The notes below the pieces were generated by a model. The model did not search any database. It worked only from the letters and a program-made list of their open reading frames with translations, and was not told the origin of the DNA. Shown in pieces: positions 1-5,323 of a stretch of 5,323 nucleotides of DNA (its first letter is position 1; the number at the start of each line of letters is the position of its first letter). Origin of the DNA: an uncultured Eubacteriales bacterium (GTDB lineage Bacteria; Bacillota; Clostridia; Christensenellales; Borkfalkiaceae); NCBI GenBank assembly GCA_900556195.1, contig USOJ01000100.1:1-5323 (forward strand), read 5' to 3'. Position numbers and translations under genes: made by a program.

Positions 1-503
1 CCGCAATCTTTTCGCTTTTCGTGTTCTACGTCTGCGGCTTGTCCGCCGAGCATACCGCCGTACCCCGCATATTCGGCGATAGTTTTAGCAGCCTTTATAT
101 CCCTATCGGTAGTAACGTTGCCAAGCAAATGTTCGAAAGCGAAATTAAGTAAACCGTCGCCCGCGAGCACCGCCGTCGCTTCGTCGTAAGCAATATGGCA
201 AGTCGGCTTTCCGCGCCGCAAAACGTCGTTATCGATCGCGGGCAAATCGTCGTGAACGAGCGAATACGTATGAATACATTCAAGCGCGAACGCAAACGGC
301 AGAATTTTTTTTACGTCTCCGCCGAGTTTCTCGGCAGAAGCGATCATTATAACCGGTCTTACCCGCTTACCGCCGGCAAAAAAACTATACTTCATAGCGT
401 TAGTAAGCGTATTTTCGGGCAATTTATTAAAAATTTCGTCTGCATAAGCGTTAAATTCGGCTAAATACCCGTCGTATGCCGCACTATAATTAGCATTACG
501 CAT
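1..503 (-). CDS. ispA: Polyprenyl (farnesyl-type) diphosphate synthase, N-terminal 167 codons, cut by the left window edge
   Basis: Partial gene for a short-chain trans-prenyltransferase that condenses IPP with allylic diphosphates, normally to farnesyl diphosphate for undecaprenyl and quinone lipids. Translating the reverse complement from ATG at 503 gives an open frame to the edge. It shows GGKRVRP (residues 44-50, IPP/diphosphate binding), the first aspartate-rich motif DDLPAID (85-91, DDx4D form) followed by NDVLRRGKP, and GGMLGGQAADV (149-159). The residue five before the motif is Tyr80. An aromatic there plus the two-residue insertion in the motif is the pattern of bacterial farnesyl diphosphate synthases, so FPP is the likeliest product. 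The second aspartate-rich motif would lie off the window; the family is usually about 290-300 aa. The start overlaps the folD stop by 8 nt (ATGCGTAA), with an AAGGA ribosome site at 513-517, which suggests translational coupling. Family identity is secure; exact chain length is inferred. Confidence 0.93.
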   Translation of the reverse strand, partial: MRNANYSAAYDGYLAEFNAYADEIFNKLPENTLTNAMKYSFFAGGKRVRPVIMIASAEKLGGDVKKILPFAFALECIHTYSLVHDDLPAIDNDVLRRGKPTCHIAYDEATAVLAGDGLLNFAFEHLLGNVTTDRDIKAAKTIAEYAGYGGMLGGQAADVEHEKRKDC

Positions 504-1353
504 TTTTGATTTTCCTTAAACCCGCTTCGTATGTGTTCAATAAAAGCGTGGTAATCGTCATAGGCCCGACGCCGCCGGGAACGGGAGTAATAAGATCGAC
601 TTTATCGCATACCGCGTCAAAATCGACGTCGCCGTATATTTTTTTGTCCTCTCCCCTGTTTATACCGGCGTCGAGAACGACCGCGCCTTCTTTTACCATA
701 TCAGCAGTGATCAGATGTTTGCGCCCGACCGCGCAAACTAGAATATCCGCCTCTTTCGTATATTTTTGCAAGTCTTTGGTTTTGCTGTGGCAAATCGTAA
801 CCGTGCAATTTCTTTCAAGCAACATCAAAGCCATAGGTTTGCCTACGATATTGCTCCTTCCGACGACTACGGCGTGTTTACCTTCGAGTTCGACTCCGTA
901 ATAATCAAGTAATTTCATCATTCCCGCAGGGGTGCACGCTCTTGAAGAACCTTTCTTAAATTGCGTAAGCCTGCCGATATTTACTTCGGAAAATCCGTCC
1001 ACGTCCTTTTCGGGCGGAATCAACGCCAGCGCGGCAGTCTCATCCAAGCCCTTCGGGAGAGGTAACTGCACGAGTATACCGTCTACGGTTTCGTCGTTTG
1101 CGGCGGCGGACACTACTTTTTGCAATTCTTCGTTCGTAACGTTTTCGGGTAATTTTATCGTATCCGATACGATCCCTACCGACAAACAAGCCTTTTCTTT
1201 ATTCCGGACGTAAATTTCGGAGGCAGGATCGTTGCCCGCGATTATAACGGTCAACTTAAAAACCTTTCCGTACTTTTCGTTTGCGCGGGCGATATTTTTT
1301 TTCAATTCTTCACGTAAAACGGAAGATACGAGTTTACCGTCTATTATCGCCAT
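496..1353 (-). CDS. folD: Bifunctional methylenetetrahydrofolate dehydrogenase / methenyltetrahydrofolate cyclohydrolase FolD
   Basis: Cytoplasmic one-carbon enzyme that interconverts 5,10-methylene-THF, 5,10-methenyl-THF and 10-formyl-THF using NADP(H), supplying formyl groups for purines and initiator tRNA. The 285-aa product is full length for the family. The catalytic pair Tyr48...Lys52 (YVRNK) matches E. coli Tyr52/Lys56. DGILVQLPLP (91-100) is the first family signature, with Gln96; KDVDGF (116-121) carries the conserved substrate-site aspartate. GRSNIVGKPM (165-174) is the nucleotide-binding loop, and PVPGGVGPMT (257-266) is the second signature. No key residue is missing. The ATG sits 3 nt after the nusB stop, with a strong GGAGG at 1362-1366 (8-nt spacer) inside the end of nusB. 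Its own stop overlaps the ispA start. In Bacillus, xseA and xseB usually follow; here they do not. Confidence 0.97.
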   Translation of the reverse strand: MAIIDGKLVSSVLREELKKNIARANEKYGKVFKLTVIIAGNDPASEIYVRNKEKACLSVGIVSDTIKLPENVTNEELQKVVSAAANDETVDGILVQLPLPKGLDETAALALIPPEKDVDGFSEVNIGRLTQFKKGSSRACTPAGMMKLLDYYGVELEGKHAVVVGRSNIVGKPMALMLLERNCTVTICHSKTKDLQKYTKEADILVCAVGRKHLITADMVKEGAVVLDAGINRGEDKKIYGDVDFDAVCDKVDLITPVPGGVGPMTITTLLLNTYEAGLRKIKNA

Positions 1354-1356
1354 CCG

Positions 1357-1758
1357 TTACGCCTCCAGATCCTTTTTGAGAGCGGCAAGAACACCGTTTA
1401 CAAAATTGAGACTTTCATCTGTTGAATACTTTCTGACGAGATACAACGCCTCGTCGATCGAAACGACCGGAGGAATATCGTCAAAGTATTTAAGTTCGGC
1501 AACGGCAAGCGACAACGCGCATTTATCGGTAGCGTATAATCTTTCGATCTTATACCCTTTTGCGTACGATGAAATGATCGAATTTATTTCTTCGCCGTTT
1601 TCCGCAATTGCGCCAAGCAAATTTTCCGCAAAAGCGATATCCTTTTCGTTTAATTTATGTTCGGCAAAAATTTCTTTTCTGAAATCTTCCGACGGGTTAT
1701 CGTTAAAATGTTCGGCGTAAAGAATTTTGTACGCCGCCTCTCTCGCATCTCTTCTCAT
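1357..1758 (-). CDS. nusB: Transcription antitermination factor NusB
   Basis: Small all-helical RNA-binding protein that pairs with NusE (ribosomal protein S10) on boxA RNA to promote antitermination, mainly in rRNA operons. The 133-aa product is typical in length. Family marks include the N-terminal basic AREAAYKILY (residues 5-14, compare the usual RR.AR..A.Q.LY), LYATDKCALSLAVAEL (74-89), PPVVSIDEAL (96-105, the usual P..V.INEA segment) and SLNFVNGVLAAL (115-126, the FVNGVL signature). The usual Gln of the A.Q.LY motif is Lys11 here, a tolerated change. The start ATG is preceded by AAAGGA at 1767-1772 (8-nt spacer). It is the first gene after a candidate terminator and lies 3 nt before folD, so nusB-folD-ispA look cotranscribed. 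Confidence 0.95.
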   Translation of the reverse strand: MRRDAREAAYKILYAEHFNDNPSEDFRKEIFAEHKLNEKDIAFAENLLGAIAENGEEINSIISSYAKGYKIERLYATDKCALSLAVAELKYFDDIPPVVSIDEALYLVRKYSTDESLNFVNGVLAALKKDLEA

Positions 1759-1783
1759 TGTAAATATCCTTTATTTTTCGATG

Positions 1784-1817
1784 GCAAAAAGCGTCCCGCC
1801 ATAAATGAACGGAACGC
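1784..1817 (-). terminator. Candidate intrinsic terminator or attenuator between asp23 and nusB
   Basis: On the minus strand, GCGTTCCG (1817-1810) pairs with CGGGACGC (1798-1791), giving an 8-bp GC-rich stem with one U-G wobble and an 11-nt loop, followed at once by TTTTT (1790-1786) and then GCC. It sits 14 nt after the asp23 stop. The structure has the form of a rho-independent terminator in the sense of transcription. The U-tract is short (five), so partial read-through into nusB is plausible. I see no obvious new promoter between the hairpin and the nusB ribosome site, which favours an attenuating rather than absolute terminator. Confidence 0.55.
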
Positions 1818-1830
1818 GCTTCGTTATCGG

Positions 1831-2178
1831 TTAGTCTATCGTCTTTTCTTCGGAGAACAAAACGCCTTCTACTTTGACGTCGACGTTTCCGATTTTGTAT
1901 TTCGACATAGATTCCACGCTGTGTTTAATGTTTTTCTGAATGTTGTACACTACGTCCGGAATACTGTAACCGTAATACACTTCTACCGAAACGTTTACGT
2001 TGATATTACCGCTTAAAACCTCGACTTTAATGCAATCGGAATTCTTTTTCGACGATTTTTTGTCCTTTATCGCGACCCCCGCAACGTCTTCGACGGCGAG
2101 CCTGACTATTCCTTTTACTATGCCGGTGTTGTAAACGATTTTTCCTTTACCGGAATTATCGGCGTTACCTTTATACAT
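1831..2178 (-). CDS. Asp23/Gls24 family envelope stress-response protein (YqhY-like)
   Basis: The 115-aa product is a small cytoplasmic protein with no signal peptide or membrane segment. It has the Asp23 (DUF322) layout: GKIVYNTGIVKGIVRLAVEDVAGV (residues 12-35), a lysine-rich turn (38-45), an amphipathic strand segment with VNVSVEVYYGYSIPDVVYNIQ (61-81), the helix NIKHSVESMS (83-92), and NVDVKVEGVLF (98-108). The family's exact biochemical role is unsettled. In Bacillus, yqhY sits beside accBC and affects acetyl-CoA carboxylase; in Staphylococcus, Asp23 is membrane-tethered through AmaP. Neither accBC nor amaP is present here. Its position between spoIIIAH and nusB matches yqhY. It has its own promoter about 25 nt upstream of the ATG and a good ribosome site, AGAGGTG, at 2183-2189. 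The leader is expected to be very short, about 13-17 nt. Confidence 0.92.
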   Translation of the reverse strand: MYKGNADNSGKGKIVYNTGIVKGIVRLAVEDVAGVAIKDKKSSKKNSDCIKVEVLSGNINVNVSVEVYYGYSIPDVVYNIQKNIKHSVESMSKYKIGNVDVKVEGVLFSEEKTID

Positions 2179-2198
2179 TGCGCACCTCTCTACGCATA

Positions 2199-2219
2199 CG
2201 ATTATATCACATATAATCG
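2199..2219. promoter_or_regulatory. Perfect 9-3-9 inverted repeat covering the asp23 promoter -10 box (candidate operator)
   Basis: Arm CGATTATAT, spacer of three bases, then arm ATATAATCG (minus-strand reading) forms a perfect 21-bp dyad. It includes the entire -10 hexamer and the extended TG element. A repressor dimer bound here would block RNA polymerase. The dyad is AT-rich, and part of its symmetry follows from the TATAAT sequence itself, so chance cannot be excluded. No regulator gene lies in the window. Confidence 0.4.
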
Positions 2220-2229
2220 ATTTTGAAAA
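2201..2229 (-). promoter_or_regulatory. Housekeeping sigma (SigA-type) promoter for asp23 and probably nusB-folD-ispA
   Basis: On the minus strand, TTTTCA (2229-2224, four of six matches to TTGACA) is followed by a 17-bp spacer and a consensus TATAAT (2206-2201). The TATAAT is preceded by TGA, giving an extended -10 (TGn). The predicted start is near 2191-2195, leaving a leader of roughly 13-17 nt that contains the AGAGGTG ribosome site. It lies in the largest intergenic gap of the window (109 nt), separating the sporulation operon from the housekeeping genes. Confidence 0.78.
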
Positions 2230-2287
2230 GTGATTTTATGCAAAAGCATAACCGAAATTTAAATTTATTCGTTTTTTGCCCCGTAAA

Positions 2288-2764
2288 TCATGCGATTGCC
2301 TGAACGTATACGTTTTCGGGCGAAGCGTTGATTTCGTTATGACATATCGTATAAATTATGATAGCGTCGTCTTGTGTAAAATCTGCGTCTTTAACTATAA
2401 CGCTTACGTTGTCGGAAGACAATCCGACGGTTACCGCAACTTCGCTGTACCCTTTACTTTTTATAAGGCTTTCGAGCAGGTTTTCCTGTTCGGTGATTTT
2501 AGAGAGTTTCAACTTCATATCGAGCGCTTCTTTTTTCGTCGTAGCGTCTGCGTCTTCGGACGCAAGAATCTGGTCGATCTGAGCGAGTTGTTTGTTTCTC
2601 GACGTGTTACGGGTATTTCTTACTTCGGTGAAGTAACTTGCCGTAGGCGCGACTGCATCGTTCGCACCTACCACGTTAGACGACAAGACGAAGTTGAGAA
2701 CCGCAGTGGTTACGAGCAACGCTATCATACAAGTGAGTATGACTACCTTCTTTTTCTTTGACAT
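2288..2764 (-). CDS. spoIIIAH: Stage III sporulation protein AH, the SpoIIQ-interacting channel component
   Basis: A mother-cell membrane protein whose ectodomain reaches the intermembrane space and binds forespore SpoIIQ, zipping the engulfing membranes and forming part of the channel. The 158-aa product starts MSKKKK, then has one membrane helix (residues 7-28). An extracytoplasmic helical stretch follows with YFTEVRNTRNTSRNKQLAQIDQIL (44-67), a second helix ending LLESLIKSKGYSEVAV (96-111), and the strand-helix end NVSVIVKDADFTQDDAIIIY (118-137) typical of the YscJ/FliF-like ring-building fold. It is clearly shorter than the B. subtilis protein (about 218 aa), mainly in the linker after the membrane helix. 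AAGGAG at 2772-2777 is 7 nt from the ATG, and the gap to spoIIIAG is 14 nt. As in the canonical cluster it is the last spoIIIA gene. Confidence 0.95.
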   Translation of the reverse strand: MSKKKKVVILTCMIALLVTTAVLNFVLSSNVVGANDAVAPTASYFTEVRNTRNTSRNKQLAQIDQILASEDADATTKKEALDMKLKLSKITEQENLLESLIKSKGYSEVAVTVGLSSDNVSVIVKDADFTQDDAIIIYTICHNEINASPENVYVQAIA

Positions 2765-2778
2765 ATTTTTACTCCTTT

Positions 2779-3273
2779 TTAACGTGCTAAAATTTGCACT
2801 TTATTACAAGATATTTTAAGACTCGTAGTAACCGCATCCAACAGAGCCATTTTGACTTCTATGTTGTCGGCTCCGCTCGCCACTACGACCACGCCGATTA
2901 TATCGGGATATTTTTTGCCGATTTCCATAGGTTTCCCGGCCGACGTAACGATAGTCGTCGTAACGGTTTTTTTACCGTTTTCTTCCACGATTTTTTCATC
3001 CGTAGCGTAAATCATCTCTATACAACCGTCAACCGTTATAAGAACGGAAACTTTTCCCGCGTTTTTAACTCCCGATAACGTACCGCTTAACTTGTTTTCA
3101 AGATTTTCTACGTATCGTTCGGTCTCGCTCTTTTCAACCGTAACGGCAGTTGTCGTAGTAGTCGGTTTTTTAACGCCGACGATTGCGAAGATTACAGCCG
3201 CGATTATTACGGCGATAATAAGCAAGTATTCTTTTTTTATCTTAAACCCGAATTTCGATTTTTCGTCAGACAT
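2779..3273 (-). CDS. spoIIIAG: Stage III sporulation protein AG, ring-forming channel component
   Basis: Single-pass protein of the SpoIIIA channel whose ectodomain forms a large ring in the intermembrane space. With the chosen ATG at 3273 it is 164 aa. It has a charged cytoplasmic N-terminus, a membrane helix at 15-34, a Thr-rich linker (38-42), a helix YVENLENKLSGTL (54-66), strand KVSVLITV (74-81), a beta-rich insertion (about 84-120), then YPDIIGVVVVASGADN (122-137) and KMALLDAVTTSLKI (141-154), the conserved ring-building end. I reject the upstream in-frame TTG at 3297 because the ATG gives the usual short MSDEK start, overlaps the spoIIIAF stop by 8 nt (ATGTCTGA), and has AAGG 9 nt upstream (3283-3286). 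The B. subtilis protein is about 229 aa; the insertion and C-terminal tail are shorter here. Confidence 0.94.
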   Translation of the reverse strand: MSDEKSKFGFKIKKEYLLIIAVIIAAVIFAIVGVKKPTTTTTAVTVEKSETERYVENLENKLSGTLSGVKNAGKVSVLITVDGCIEMIYATDEKIVEENGKKTVTTTIVTSAGKPMEIGKKYPDIIGVVVVASGADNIEVKMALLDAVTTSLKISCNKVQILAR

Positions 3274-3730
3274 AGATTTCAACCTTATCGGAGTCAACGC
3301 TCAAAACGTCCGCAACGTAATCGGCTATTACGTTACTATTTATACTCCCGTCATCATCGATAATGACTAAATTGCTTAAATATACGCGTATTTTTTGAAG
3401 TTTTGCCCGACAAAATTCGACCTTTACGCTTTCTGCGACTATATCCGATTGCAAAAGCAACTTTTTATAAGTTTCCGCGTATTCTTCAGCCAAATAATCG
3501 TCTATACTTGTAACAACGTCGTAATTCCCGACGGGCTCGGCTTCATAATCAAAAATATTCGACGAAAATAAATCTCCGCCTTTGGCGAACGGGCTGATTA
3601 CAATCAAAGCAAAACAAGCCGACAATAAACACGTTACGCACTTGTTCATTTTACCTTTCGGCAAAATCAACTGCGCGACGGATAAAAACACGCATCCGGC
3701 CGCTATAAGGGCAAAATATCCTTTATTCAA
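3266..3730 (-). CDS. spoIIIAF: Stage III sporulation protein AF, TTG start
   Basis: Membrane component of the SpoIIIA complex in the mother cell. The 154-aa product has the family layout: two closely spaced N-terminal membrane helices (residues 5-24 and 31-48) with a short basic turn KGKMNK between them, then a soluble domain. That domain carries IDDYLAEEYAETYKKLL (76-92), VKVEFCRAKLQKIRVYL (102-118) and a closing strand VDSDKVEIYV (145-154), consistent with the ring-building fold described for SpoIIIAF. The start is TTG, 1 nt after the spoIIIAE stop. The first in-frame ATG (residue 28) would remove the first membrane helix, so TTG is preferred; GGGAG at 3740-3744 lies 9 nt upstream. Identity rests on position and topology, as the family's sequence conservation is low. 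Confidence 0.9.
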   Translation of the reverse strand: MNKGYFALIAAGCVFLSVAQLILPKGKMNKCVTCLLSACFALIVISPFAKGGDLFSSNIFDYEAEPVGNYDVVTSIDDYLAEEYAETYKKLLLQSDIVAESVKVEFCRAKLQKIRVYLSNLVIIDDDGSINSNVIADYVADVLSVDSDKVEIYV

Positions 3731-3731
3731 C

Positions 3732-4910
3732 TTAAATCACTCCCGAAGCCGCAATTATTACTATCACGTTTACGATGTACATAACGGCAACGAGAATCAC
3801 CCCGGCAAGAGCGTGATTAAGCGCGGAAACGCACGATTTGATAAAAGAATACGTTCTTTCGTCGGTTATAGGTTGAGTTATCGCGCCAAGTAATCGTAAA
3901 GATAAAGTCAACGCCGCTATTTCTACGACTGGTTTTATTACCGCGCCGAATACGAGTATTAAAATTAAAATTCCAAATGCGTTTTTAGTCAGAGTAACGG
4001 CAGATAATATAACGTCGGCACCGCCGCTTAGTATACCGCCTACGAGCGGAATCGAAGACCCTACGGCATATTTAAGCGTTCTTATCCCTATACCGTCAAT
4101 AACCCCCGCGCTGAACCCTTTAACAGCCGTAAAAATAGTGAACACTGCGCCGACCAGACCTATTCCCCATTTCATAAAACCCGATAAAAACTCAATAAAA
4201 CCCTTAATTTTTATTTCTTTACTTATATTTGAAACGATAGACAAAGCAAGCATTGCCGTTACGCACGGAAAAGTTATTTTGCAAATAAACGCGGTAGTAA
4301 AGTTTTGAATAAACAGTGTCGACGGCGAGTAAACCGCCGACTGCGCGGTTCCGCCCGAAGCGGTAATAAACGCCAAAAGAAACGGAAAACAACTTTGAAC
4401 TATTTTTACTATTCGTTCGCACGTAGATTTTGCCGAAGCGACAACCGAGGCACTAACCGAAACAACTATGCACGCGACTATCGAAAATCCTATAAGTCTC
4501 GTAAGTTCGCCTGCGCCTTCAAGTTTATCAGAGCCGAAACACCCCGTAACGGAACAGACGACCAAAATTACGAAAAGCGAAATAAATAGGGGTAATTTTT
4601 CCTTAATTCCACTGAAAATCAAAGAAAACAAATACTTAAAAACGTTATCGTACTCGCCGATTCCTTCGCCTTTTATTAGTTTTTTCAATAATGCCGACAC
4701 GTTTGACTGCGAAACGATGTCTTCGTCTACGTCTTTAATATACTCGTCTAATTCGCTGAAATCTATATCCCCGATAATTTTATCGATATTTTCATTAAGT
4801 TCTTTCTCTACGTCCTTTTGCCCGTCGGCTTTGACTGTAATAAAATTACAAGTAAAAAACGCCGTAAATAAGACGGCAACGAATATTATAATTAACGATT
4901 TTCGTTTCAT
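3732..4910 (-). CDS. spoIIIAE: Stage III sporulation protein AE, polytopic membrane protein
   Basis: Largest membrane protein of the SpoIIIA complex, needed for channel activity and forespore-specific sigma G activity. The 392-aa product is close to the B. subtilis length (about 399). It starts with a signal-like hydrophobic segment (residues 5-25) and an acidic extracytoplasmic region (29-65, rich in Asp/Glu) with DFSELDEYI (50-58). Multiple membrane helices follow, near 104-124, 139-159, 170-187, 205-226, 246-266, 311-331 and 366-388. Conserved-looking loops include FPFLLAFITASGGTAQSAVY (175-194), GFMKWGIGLVGAVFTIFTAVKG (244-265) and SSIPLVGGILSGGADVILS (285-303). The ATG overlaps the spoIIIAD stop (ATGA), with GGAG at 4916-4919. 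Helix boundaries are my estimates. Confidence 0.95.
   Translation of the reverse strand: MKRKSLIIIFVAVLFTAFFTCNFITVKADGQKDVEKELNENIDKIIGDIDFSELDEYIKDVDEDIVSQSNVSALLKKLIKGEGIGEYDNVFKYLFSLIFSGIKEKLPLFISLFVILVVCSVTGCFGSDKLEGAGELTRLIGFSIVACIVVSVSASVVASAKSTCERIVKIVQSCFPFLLAFITASGGTAQSAVYSPSTLFIQNFTTAFICKITFPCVTAMLALSIVSNISKEIKIKGFIEFLSGFMKWGIGLVGAVFTIFTAVKGFSAGVIDGIGIRTLKYAVGSSIPLVGGILSGGADVILSAVTLTKNAFGILILILVFGAVIKPVVEIAALTLSLRLLGAITQPITDERTYSFIKSCVSALNHALAGVILVAVMYIVNVIVIIAASGVI
3740..3744 (-). promoter_or_regulatory. Ribosome binding site that supports the spoIIIAF TTG start
   Basis: Minus-strand GGGAG within the last codons of spoIIIAE, 9 nt before TTG at 3730. The spoIIIAE stop (TAA, 3734-3732) lies between the site and the start codon, so terminating ribosomes would be well placed to reinitiate on the TTG. 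Confidence 0.6.
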
Positions 4911-5290
4911 AACAACTCCGTTACCGTCGAAATCAATTTCTCTATAATCGGGAAAGCAGTAGTTAAAATTAAAATTTTGCCGGCAAAAACAACCTTGTCC
5001 GACAAACTTTTTAAGCCGAAATCGTCTATCAAATCGGACGTAAATTCCACCAGATAGGATATTCCGACGATTTTTATAACTATTTTGATAGAAATTTTAC
5101 CAAGTTCAGCATAATTGCCGAGCGCGGTAAATATCGACAAAAAATCCGCAACGTAACCTATCGTCAACGACAGTAATACCACTCCCGAACATACCGTCGC
5201 AATCGAAGCCAGTTCACCGTTTACGTTTTTAAGATAAATTATTACTATGGCACAGGTTATACCTATAGCCGCAATCTTAAAAATTTCCAT
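4907..5290 (-). CDS. spoIIIAD: Stage III sporulation protein AD, small membrane protein
   Basis: Hydrophobic 127-aa component of the SpoIIIA complex, of typical family length. Membrane segments are seen at about residues 4-20, 29-50, 67-82 and 101-120. The best family mark is the C-terminal half, KIVGISYLVEF (73-83) with DKVVFAGKILILTTAFPII (98-116), which matches the KI.GI.Y..EF ... AGKILIL..A.PI pattern of SpoIIIAD. The ATG lies 6 nt after the spoIIIAC stop, and the stop overlaps the spoIIIAE start by 4 nt. The only Shine-Dalgarno-like run, CGGGA (5292-5296), is almost against the start codon, so initiation probably depends on coupling to spoIIIAC translation. No other in-frame start lies upstream before the stop at 5297-5299. 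Confidence 0.94.
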   Translation of the reverse strand: MEIFKIAAIGITCAIVIIYLKNVNGELASIATVCSGVVLLSLTIGYVADFLSIFTALGNYAELGKISIKIVIKIVGISYLVEFTSDLIDDFGLKSLSDKVVFAGKILILTTAFPIIEKLISTVTELL

Positions 5291-5296
5291 TTCCCG

Positions 5297-5323
5297 TCAA
5301 TACAAACTGAATATGGTTTTTAT
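5297..5323 (-). CDS. spoIIIAC: Stage III sporulation protein AC, last 8 codons only
   Basis: Reading the minus strand into the window gives IKTIFSLY followed by TGA. This resembles the end of the small SpoIIIAC membrane protein (about 66 aa), whose C-terminus is a hydrophobic KIK.VF-type segment. The main support is the conserved gene order, with spoIIIAC always just before spoIIIAD. The rest of the gene lies beyond the right edge, so nothing else about it can be stated. Confidence 0.7.
   Translation of the reverse strand: MKTIFSLY

Noticed and set aside
95..464. Short open frames on both strands inside the ispA fragment
   Set aside because: The correct frame is the one starting at 503 with GGKRVRP and DDLPAID motifs; the others conflict with it.
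1232..1720. 162-codon open frame on the plus strand across folD and nusB
   Set aside because: It spans parts of two well-supported minus-strand genes and its Ser/Phe-rich translation looks like an antisense shadow, not a protein family.
2236..2251. Hairpin TTATGC-TTTT-GCATAA after spoIIIAH as a terminator
   Set aside because: The 6-bp AT-rich stem has no U-tract following it on the minus strand, so it does not qualify as a standard intrinsic terminator. I found no better one after spoIIIAH, so the operon may read through or end by other means.
2276..2761. 161-codon open frame on the plus strand opposite spoIIIAH
   Set aside because: It lies entirely antisense to a gene with clear family features, its product is rich in Arg/Tyr/Phe with no recognisable domain, and it has no independent promoter. 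It is a codon-bias shadow.
3274..3297. Longer spoIIIAG start at the upstream TTG (3297)
   Set aside because: It has no good ribosome site and would add 8 residues overlapping spoIIIAF; the ATG at 3273 with AAGG upstream and the 8-nt stop overlap is more convincing.
4468..4947. 159-codon plus-strand open frame opposite the spoIIIAE start and spoIIIAD end
   Set aside because: Low-complexity Ser/Thr/Pro-rich translation antisense to two conserved genes; no ribosome site or domain supports it.
1..5323. Possible novel accessory system, mobile element, CRISPR or phage remnant
   Set aside because: All long reading frames on the minus strand are accounted for by conserved sporulation and housekeeping genes. 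No direct repeats, transposase or integrase sequence, tRNA or repeat-spacer array was seen.

Overview
The window comes from an endospore-forming member of the Firmicutes, most likely an uncultured Clostridia lineage. The evidence is the spoIIIA sporulation cluster, moderate-to-low GC, and a housekeeping block (asp23, nusB, folD, ispA) in the relative order seen next to spoIIIA in Bacillus and Clostridium. I cannot name the genus from sequence alone. Every gene is on the minus strand, so transcription runs from high to low coordinates. Coding density is very high.

Right part (about 5323 down to 2288): the distal part of the spoIIIA operon, in the canonical order spoIIIAC (only its last 8 codons), spoIIIAD, AE, AF, AG and AH. 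Genes are fused by short overlaps or tiny gaps: a 6-nt gap AC/AD, a 4-nt overlap AD/AE, a 1-nt gap AE/AF, an 8-nt overlap AF/AG and a 14-nt gap AG/AH. The products build the mother-cell half (AA-AG) of the SpoIIIA-SpoIIQ channel across the engulfed forespore membranes, with AH being the partner of forespore SpoIIQ. The operon promoter, spoIIIAA and spoIIIAB lie beyond the right edge.

Middle (2287 to 2179): a 109-nt intergenic region with a convincing vegetative-type promoter (-35 TTTTCA, 17-bp spacer, TGA-TATAAT extended -10). A perfect 9-3-9 inverted repeat covers the -10 box. This is the switch point between the sporulation operon and the housekeeping genes.

Left part (2178 down to 1): asp23/Gls24-family gene (yqhY-like), then a candidate intrinsic terminator or attenuator in the 72-nt gap, then nusB, folD and the 5' 167 codons of a polyprenyl (farnesyl-type) diphosphate synthase, ispA, which runs off the left edge. 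nusB, folD and ispA are tightly coupled (3-nt gap, 8-nt overlap). Compared with B. subtilis, accB/accC are absent between spoIIIAH and asp23, and xseA/xseB are absent between folD and ispA.

I found no mobile element, CRISPR array, tRNA/rRNA or evidence of an undescribed system. The items worth a second look are regulatory (promoter palindrome, terminator before nusB) and structural (short SpoIIIAG/AH ectodomains, lost xseAB linkage).
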